Shown here: one piece after another, positions 56,280-64,000 of the stretch | How positions within the stretch are numbered: the first letter of the stretch is position 1 | Layout of the letters: every line of letters starts with the position of its first letter | NCBI GenBank assembly: GCA_964023275.1 | Contig: OZ029914.1 | Coordinates: 39,907,924-39,971,923, forward strand | Direction of reading: 5' to 3' | DNA from: Norana najaformis | Lineage: Eukaryota > Annelida > Clitellata > Crassiclitellata > Hormogastridae | DNA length: 64,000 nucleotides | Program-made: the position numbers and the translations under genes | The notes under the pieces: model-generated | What the model saw: the letters and a program-made list of their open reading frames with translations, nothing else | Databases searched by the model: none | Told to the model about the DNA's origin: nothing

Positions 56280-59200
56280 ATGTTTCTGCGAATAGCAACC
56301 TGTTTCCTATTAATGCTATTAATAGGTAATCGAAATTTGACATGGTGTTATTTGGTGGTCCGACATGTGTTCCATGGACACGTGTAGTTCACAGATGGTT
56401 ACCAAAACAGTTGTGGCGTAGCCCTATGTTTGTGATTTACGTGCATGTTCAAATGGAAATCCGGGAAAACACAATGTATTAATCTTATAAATTATAATAC
56501 TCTATTGACTTATAAATTCGTAAGCATGCACAGTGATAACTTCGGTGTTTAACATTTCTTTTCAGTTGACAGCAAATTATTACAATTACCAGAAGACACA
56601 GAAGCTCTGATAGGACAGGATGAGGTCATCTTGAAATGTCGAACAGACGTCACAGACTCTGCTAATCCAGTCGAATGGCATCACAAATTGAATAAAGATG
56701 CTGATTTCTATATTGTATATAAGCGGGGATGGATTCTGAACGGATATCGTGGCAGGTTTAAGGTGCTACCAAATGCAACATCAGGGCAGTACGACCTAAC
56801 TATAACAGGCGTGAAACTGGAAGACGCTGGTGCATACACGTGCATGGACAGAGACTCCCAACATAAAGCAGAGTTAATTGTCTTTGGTTAGTATAATTAC
56901 CAGTAGTACTTCATTTTCATAATTTCACAGTTTAATTTGTTCATATCATGCAGTTTAAAGTGACAAAAACTTTTCGACATGATAAGTTTTTCTTTTTCTT
57001 TGTGTTGTATCAACGACCTCTATAACGCCGTTATTATAATGGCCGTGAAATCAACCAATGATCGCTTCAAGTGAAAATATATCTATAGTCTGTACAGTAA
57101 CATTGGGACTGTGAACACCAAAATGTATTTTCTTGTTGGATGTACGAATTGGCAAATAATATAACATTTTAATGTTGATTACGTTTATTTTTGTAGAAAA
57201 ATATCCATCGAATGTATCTTGCACGGCAAATTCGCCACCAGATGGCTTTCTGGGAAGCAATAATTGTGGCCTGGAACCAGATACAGTTATGATGTCGTGC
57301 GATCTCAGTTATCGAGGAAATCTGGTTCCTGTCCTTGAATGGATGGATGGGGAAAATGTGATACCTTCGCACATCAACAAAGATGCATTTGGAGTCACCA
57401 AATCATCCATCGAACGAAAGGCAGATCAGCACCAGACATCTACGTACACATGTCGCATCAAATATCCTGACTCTACGATTACGTCACGTTTTGCATTTTC
57501 TTCAACTGTGAACAGAAGATGTGAGTTCTATACACAGTACTCACAGCGTTTTGTGTGCTTAGACAGTTTATAATTGTGTATCCCTAAATCTTTTCTATCT
57601 TCATGTCTATCGAGTTAATTTATTTGTCTTTTATTGTTTAATGATCCTCTTCGCTTCTATTACACATTAGCCTTTTGTTTACTTTGAAAAATCTAGCTCA
57701 TTCTGTGCTGTTATTCACAATATTGTTTTCAATGCACAGGAAGATAGACCATGTTGGTGATTTATAAATGGCTATATTGTTTTTTCTTTGCAACTGTTAG
57801 CTATTACAAATATTGTTTTTTTTGCGACTGTTAGCTCTTACAAATACAACGAACCTGTCATTTGGCGGATGTGATTTGGAAAGCTTAGATTGCTCTGATG
57901 TAATCAGTGGTGAATGCAGTTACACCTGGTTTTCCGAAAATGGCATTGAACTGATCCACAATGCAGCTGTGAAGTTGACAGGCAAATCGGATGGAAACTA
58001 CACCTGCTTAGCTACATGCAATGTTCGTCAGACACCGTGTTCTTATGTAGTCAAGTACCTCAACTACCAATGTAACCACTACAGCAGTAAGTACGTTAGT
58101 GAGTGCTAACTATATTGTTGCTAATATTGCTTTCTATTACAGTTGTGTGAACGATCGCAGGCTTTTAGAACAAGTTTCAAGCTTTGTCTATTTATTGAAT
58201 GATTATATAACCTTACCTTTCTAATATAAATATACAAACGTTTCTTTTAAAACCCTTTCCATTAAAGATTGTTATGGAAACAAGAGTTAAATCTAATCAA
58301 GTGCATGGTTTTATTGTTTCATATAAATTAAATTGAAGATAGTTTAACATGAATTTGTATTAATTTTAGTGAGTCTGAGTTACTTCCTTTTGGATCTGTC
58401 GAAAACAACAGCATCACCTAGAAAATGGCCCCTCGAGATTTGTATTCCTGTTGCCATCCTTCTTGTTGGGGTTTCAGTCATGATGATGATTCTTGCATTT
58501 TTATTCAGAAGGTAACAACCATTCGACTTATTATATTTGCTTATTGTTACGAGTGATATAAAAAATAAAAACAAAAGAATTTTTACTTCCTGGCTATTAG
58601 AACATTCGGTAAAATGTATTAGATAATTTATGTACAAAGATAAGCTTTCAGTTCATCAGCTAAGTGTTCTACCAGGCTGTTAAAGTAGGAGGAAGTATTG
58701 CAACCGTTCGCTATTATGCAGGTTGATAATAGTCTTTCATGGCTATGGGCTAAGGCTTACTAAGTAATGAAGTGATCAAACACAGAATTTTTTTGCGGAA
58801 GAAATAAAAATAAGCAACTTGTATAGAGCCGGTGTATAATGCACAAAGTTTCAAACGATGGCACACCAAAATGAAGCCATAATCAGGTCGATGCACAGAA
58901 AGTAATTCTGTCAACAGCATACTACTAGGGCGAGAAATTTCAACAACTCAAAATACATTTCTACCATAATCTCAGCTAAATAATATATATTAGAACATGT
59001 TTATTAAATCTCCAGCTTAGGAAACAATGAAGCTCACAGACAGTCTCAAACGGAATAGAACAATTTTTGAATTAGAGTTAAATTGATGGTAAGCAAAACA
59101 CGAAGAATGTTTTTAAGATCAACAAGAGAACACTATGGAAACCTGTGGTTTCAAATTATGGCCGCACATGACAGAATGTAAAGACGCAATTGGAAGGATA

Positions 59201-60178
59201 GATCTAAACATTTTTGTGGAAGTGGTTGGTTATTATACAATTAAAAGTTGATGTTTTCTTGTAGATTGTTATGTACCTGCAAAGAGAGAAGATGTCTCTG
59301 TATTAGTGATGGTAAGACATTTTCACTAAGTAATGAAAACATTGATTTCAATATACATTCATGCTAGATTTTACTCATACGTATTTATACATGCATCAGG
59401 ATATTTATGCATAACCTTTAGAAAATCTTGTTAATTTATTAATTAACGGCTTGATAGTTTGTCACGTTACTGTGCCAGGCGCATTTGAAGAAATGTACAT
59501 TTTATTTACTAAGGAGTGTTGTGTTTTCTAGATCTTGAAGCTCTGAGTAGCTACCATGCAAATGTGTCACTTACAGAAGAATTGATCACACAAGGTAAAT
59601 ATGTTTTGTTGCATGTGAGAAATATTATAAACAAGTGAGATTAAATACTTATTGAGTACTGGCCGATAACAAGTTTATATTGCAGCATGTAACCATGTAT
59701 GCTCAAAACTGTAATATGCTTGCTCAAACGATATCAGACTCTCTTAATTGCATCTTTCAAAGCTTCTGTTGCATTTTATTACTAATAGCATGACGTTCTG
59801 GAAAGTCAGTTCAATGAATCTGAGAGGCAGTCTGAGCTATTGAGGTAAATTCTTGGAAGCAAAGCATAAAAACTAAATGAATTTTACTTATCTTGTAAGA
59901 CCCCTAATCTTACTGAAGAAAGAAGACAAAAAATAAGAATAGCAATTTTCTGTGACACTTAGGCTCTTATAATTCAGTCTGGCCTCGATTTTGGAGTGTT
60001 TTGTAACCTACAGCAAGTTAAATGAAATAGTTTGGCTAAAATGCCTTTAATATGTTTTATAGAGCCTTTTGTTTCACTCACAGATACCTCAGAAACGAAG
60101 CAAATCAACATCTCCGGCAACGATGCTACCAGCATCGAAGAGATCCCAGAGATAACTAATCTGCTTCGGCAGAGTTGA
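56280..60178 (+). CDS. Gene C: three-Ig-domain transmembrane receptor
   Basis: Predicted type I membrane protein of 415 residues. Exons are 56280-56325, 56566-56886, 57197-57520, 57835-58086, 58412-58511, 59265-59311, 59532-59594 and 60084-60178 (1,248 nt, GT-AG, frame kept). Layout: signal peptide MFLRIATCFLLMLLI, V-type Ig (16-122), second Ig (123-230), Cys-rich Ig-like (231-314), TM exon (315-347), and a 68-residue tail starting LLCTCKERRCLC. The tail has a single tyrosine (SSYHANV, not an ITIM) and ends EITNLLRQS, where EITNLL fits the acidic dileucine sorting consensus [DE]xxxL[LI]. Gene B is its duplicate. The acceptor of exon 4 is tandemly duplicated in the intron and only the downstream one keeps the frame. 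Function is unknown. Confidence 0.9.
56566..56886 (+). CDS. Gene C exon 2: V-type Ig domain
   Basis: 321 nt, phase 1-1. Landmarks are VILKC, VEWHH, KLEDAGAYTC, ELIVFG. Confidence 0.93.
57197..57520 (+). CDS. Gene C exon 3: second Ig domain
   Basis: 324 nt, phase 1-1. Contains SYRGNLVPVLEW and STYTCRIKY; nearly the same as gene B. Confidence 0.93.
57835..58086 (+). CDS. Gene C exon 4: Cys-rich Ig-like domain
   Basis: 252 nt, phase 1-1. SGECSYTWFSENGIEL, then DGNYTCLATC and LNYQC. It retains the eight residues lost in B. It starts at the second of two CTGTTAG acceptors 34 bp apart. Confidence 0.88.
58412..58511 (+). CDS. Gene C exon 5: transmembrane exon
   Basis: 100 nt, entering in phase 1 and leaving in phase 2. 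SPRKWPLEICIPVAILLVGV then SVMMMILAFLFR. One glutamate sits at the outer edge of the membrane segment. Confidence 0.87.
59265..59311 (+). CDS. Gene C exon 6: Cys-rich juxtamembrane microexon
   Basis: 47 nt, entering in phase 2 and leaving in phase 1. LLCTCKERRCLCISD has four cysteines and is six nt longer than in A and B. Confidence 0.82.
59532..59594 (+). CDS. Gene C exon 7: tail exon
   Basis: 63 nt, phase 1-1, between TTTCTAG and GTAAAT. LEALSSYHANVSLTEELITQ. It contains the only cytoplasmic tyrosine among genes A-C. Confidence 0.8.
60084..60178 (+). CDS. Gene C exon 8: last tail exon
   Basis: 95 nt, entered in phase 1, ending TGA. TSETKQINISGNDATSIEEI then PEITNLLRQS. Confidence 0.83.
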
Positions 60179-61800
60179 TTTATCCATATAGATCAACACC
60201 GGATTTCGGACATTTCGCACACGTCCGTGGCGGGCAGAGCCTTGTAAAGGAGTTCCGAGCCATGATATTCAACCAAACGAAGAGTGAATCAGACCGGTCG
60301 TATGGCCCAGACACACATAGTCAGAGGCAGACCTTTTTGGCTACATAGAGCTTGGAGACAGGGCCAGGATTGGGATGGCTAGTGAAGCGTCCTTCGAACA
60401 GCAGTGCTCCGGACAGTGGCACACACATACATACACACATATACGTACATATATCGCATAACTCAGAATGTGTCAGGACACTTGATTTAGCACTTTTTAA
60501 GTAATTATCAGAAGCACTAAAAACTTTCACCCTGTTGATTCTAAACGTCCCAGAGAGTTTAAACGGCTGTATACTCATAACTCAGTGTGCCCTAAACGAT
60601 CAGAGCTATATTGCTGGCGATCATAGCTTTGTTGTTTAGTGATCGTAACAAGTAAGAACTCGTATGAATCAGCCACACTACTGGTTATTTTAGGTTGCAT
60701 TTACTTTCATCTTTCACCGCACGTTTATGACATGGGCGTCAATATTACAAAAATGGACCACAATTACTGTCTGTCTCCTACGGATTGGTAACGAGGTTCA
60801 CGACTCTGACGCCTATCGGAGTACTACATCGGTCAATCAACATTAATTCGCAGTTCACATAGGACTACGTCAGACATTGTTTCTAAGCTGAGATTTTTTG
60901 TATTAAGGCAGCAGTTTTCACATATCGAGGTGGCACAAATTTTTATGCAACATCTTTTGGGCATTATTTATTGTTAATATATGTTGCAAATGTTGACTTT
61001 ATTGTAACTGTAATTAGAAGCTTCTATAGCGCCCGTGTCTAAGGCACTAAGCATCAACCGATGACGCACAAAATCAAGCCGACGTCAGGTCAATATGCAA
61101 AAAGTCAGTTCAATGAATCCGAGAGGCTGTCTAGCGTGGTTAGGCCAACTGAAAAGTGAGCTTCAGTTGAGGCCGAAGTGACACAAGAGACTGAGCAGAA
61201 AAGAACAGATGAAGGAAGAGAATTTCAAAATTTAGGTCCTGCAACACGCAAACTTCTTGAACTTCTCATGAACTTGTTAGTTTGTTCCATTTTTCATATG
61301 CCGCCTAAGTAAAAGAAGATTCATTGTGACTATTATTGTAAATACATTGAGAATTTTAAGTTAGCTCAGCTTTAGTGTTTTCTGTCAACCTTAATAATAA
61401 GCCGTAATTTAATCTTTAGTGCTCTTAGTGTTGTTGTTCATTACAATTACGCGCTTGTAGTCCAGTATTAACCTCCAGTGCACTCTTATCAACACGGTCA
61501 TAAATTAAGCGAGTGACCGATCTATGTGTATAGGTCAACACTTGTCAGACAATCGTGCGATAACATCAAGTGGTTTCAGGCTAAAGACCTGTTGTAAAGT
61601 TACCTTTATTAATACCCAGCAGCAACCTCGCAGTCATTGTGTAGAACACCTGTTGGAAAATTACGTTCACAAATAACCAGCAACACGTCGCAGTCATTGT
61701 ATGACAGCTGTTCTGATTTGACTGTGCGCCTGGGAATAAGCTGGTTCTCCCGACTTAGCTTTCGCTTTAGAAATCTCGAGTTCACGATTACCGTTACGAC
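60179..61800. other. Gene C 3' flank (duplicate of gene B flank)
   Basis: Matches 36,338-37,412 and then 38,563-39,110 without the inverted insertion. Contains a CR1-type LINE 3' fragment at 61,010-61,205 (minus) and a LINE 3' tail near 61,720-61,800. No gene was seen. Confidence 0.75.
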
Positions 61801-64000
61801 ATCTAGCAGTATGTGTATGTATGCATGTACTGCATCGAGACACTTGATATAGCGCGTTTTATGTACCTCACAAAGTGCTGCACACTTGATCATCTAGCTA
61901 ATCAAAAAAGTGAGTTTTCAGATAGTTTGAATATGTTCGCTGAACAGAGTCCATTACAACAGTACGTATGTGCAGTGAACAAGATTGCATAAGTTTTAGC
62001 GAATTAATTTTTTGAATGATAACCATAAATTCAAAGCAGCCACTGCTGAAATGATAGCATATATAAGAACCTATTTAGAGAAGAACCACTGGCAATTCGC
62101 AAAATAATTTATTGCAAAAGGCAACATGCAGGCAAATTGGAGATCGTTCTAGTGGGCCTTTCTCGCAATGTCCATAAAGATACTGGGTTTCAAAGAATGA
62201 CTACTTTTATAATGCGGCTAATCCAATCCACTGTGATGCTTAGCATCCAATGATCTTTTGATCTATACTATGGACCCCATAGTCTGCCATGTTTAGACTA
62301 GTTGGCAATATTACTTAGGAATAATTATAGTTCATGTTATACAATCGTTCAATAACTCAACTAAACTGGCTTAAACTTAGCCCAGTCATAGAAATGCAGA
62401 GGCCATCTTCTACCAAAAAGAGACTAGTCTTTATTTAAAAATTTCACTCATATAGAAATCCGTGTGTCTTGCAGTGAAAATGTGTCAAAGTTTTCGGTGC
62501 TAGATTTAGATAAAAGGCTTGCAAGTATAACTTACATCCAGTAAAATTTTTCCAAAGGTTTTACTTGAATCTCTACATTCTTCGAATCCTACTGAAGCCT
62601 CGACGACCCTGATACATCAATTCATATGCAACAGGGTTGGCTATATGGCGATGCCCTTTATGCAGACCTAACTCATTCCCACATCAATCACCTATAATCT
62701 GTTTAAATGTTGGGACTCGGCTGATCGGCGGTATACCCAGGTTTAGGAATATATCCAGTTTCATATAGAAGGAACTGGACTGGTTATCTAAGCAAAAATT
62801 TTGAGTTTAAGATTTTAATATTTATGCATTACTGTATTGCAATCTGTGCTACATTTTACCCCAAGGAGCTATGCAATATCCGTCTCTTCCATCTGTGATC
62901 CCAGATCTCTACTCTGATGGGTTCATCGTTCTGGAGTATGTTGCTTGGTAACCCACTACATGAACTCCTTGGTCTTTCCTGGTCTCTATCGTAAGATCTT
63001 GAAATTCACTCTATTTGATCCTGGTTTTGTGTTCTTAGGTGGGAAGCGTCTCAAAGAAGTTTCTATTGAAGAGGCGCTATCTAAATTCCCGATTAAGATC
63101 ACCATTGCTCCTCATTACGACTCTAAATTCCATCAAACGCATATCGCTCATGTTAGTCTTATAGTCAATGGTACTAGACCAGTTGCTGAACTTAACCAAC
63201 TCTCCTGAGTTATTCCGACTTTATTGAGAGATAGCCAGTCAACTACAACTTCATTGCGACCTTAATGGCGCTGAAAATGCGGTTTTAGTCAGAATATCAA
63301 CCATATTAACCAGGTATTATTGATGATATCCATCCAATTTATGCAAGGGTAAACAGCCACCTGTGATATTAGCGAGATCAAGACTCACGAGGTTGAAAAC
63401 AAGACCTGCGATGCAGGGCCGAAGCCAAGGCGCACAAGGTCGCGAGCAAGGTCATCGATGTCCCGTCGAGATCAAGGTCAAGACCTACAGTGTCGGGGTA
63501 AGGCCTGCGATGCAAAGGCTAAAGCCAAGACCCAAGATATGGAAACCGAAGTTACAACGCCAAGAATAAGACCAAGGCCCACTAAGCCAAGATCCGTTGA
63601 AACACACTGGATATTAACGGATATAATCTATCTGCCTATTTATATAGCGCTTTTCACGCACCTCACAAAAGTATTAAAACACAATTACCTGATAGAAATA
63701 AAAAGAGACGATTTAACATAGGTTGAAAATGTTTTTGGAATTGTCTGTAACGGAACAGTACGACTAGACGAGACTCGGTTGAATTGGATTAGAGTACAGT
63801 AGACAGATATTATGTAGCGTGAAAGTGTAACCCAGCAACACCAAAGGCGCTCAACGACCAGGGTGCTAAGGCGTCTAAGACGCGACATAGACAACCGCCG
63901 GCATACCCAGGAAGAGCAGCCGCCATTACCGAGGCTGATATTCTCAAGTCGGCGAAAGTCTCTACTTAGGTACATTTTGCAACCCTAAATTAAAACAAGC
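61801..64000. other. Intergenic DNA; one unexplained open frame and a CAAGACC-rich array
   Basis: An open frame at 62,945-63,208 (plus; 87 codons including KITIAPHYDSKFHQTHIAHV) has no recognised domain. 63,365-63,600 is rich in degenerate CAAGACC/GCCAAG repeats. 63,685-63,975 has a minus-strand frame without any signature. None is called a gene. Confidence 0.45.

Noticed and set aside
62945..63208. 87-codon frame as a new gene
   Set aside because: No recognised domain, no neighbouring exons found with matching phase, and no second copy in the window for comparison.

Overview
This is eukaryotic genomic DNA: AT-rich, with genes split into short exons by GT-AG introns, many decayed non-LTR retrotransposons, tRNA-like SINEs and long tetranucleotide microsatellites. 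The gene content and CR1-like LINEs suggest a marine invertebrate, perhaps an invertebrate deuterostome (hemichordate, echinoderm or amphioxus). A cnidarian or mollusc cannot be excluded, and I cannot name the species. The window is a cluster of cell-surface immunoglobulin-superfamily receptor genes. I assembled five of them by hand, matching splice sites and checking that every intron phase keeps the frame. Every extracellular domain exon is phase 1-1.  Layout: gene D (minus, 542-11,086; two Ig domains) and gene E (minus, 40,847-48,648 with its first exon not found; three Ig domains) are one subfamily. Their cytoplasmic tails carry tyrosine motifs: ITIM-type SHYASI, a YVQM (YxxM), and VVYVEL in D or EYVNL in E. 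Genes A (plus, 17,884-23,718), B (plus, 31,970-36,337) and C (plus, 56,280-60,178) are a second subfamily. Each has a 14-15 residue signal-peptide exon, a V-type Ig exon, a second Ig exon, a Cys-rich third Ig-like exon, a TM exon and three small tail exons. Their tails have essentially no tyrosines but a Cys-rich juxtamembrane stretch and a C-terminal LLxxS.  The cluster grew by segmental duplication. The 3' half of gene D with its flank (about 214-5,500) is duplicated in the same orientation as the 3' half of gene E (about 40,510-46,010). Genes B and C are duplicates including several kb of flank. Gene B lies between long inverted arms (28,922-30,225 and 37,413-38,562), each containing a GATA/ATCT microsatellite. 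A detached copy of the ITIM-coding last exon lies at 39,686-39,800.  Between the genes lie transposon remains: CR1-like LINE pieces, an RTE-like LINE in a gene B intron, a hAT-type MITE with a perfect 8-bp target duplication, and a 2.5-kb DNA-transposon-like element (14,767-17,258) holding a broken Ulp1/C48 protease gene that was itself hit by a LINE. Long stretches (11.1-12.4, 24.4-25.1, 49.6-53.3 and 61.8-64 kb) show no convincing genes.  The organisation of two opposed subfamilies, one with inhibitory-type tails and one without, with recent duplication and exon gain or loss, resembles innate immune or allorecognition receptor clusters. That role is inference; what the sequence shows is the gene structures and motifs.
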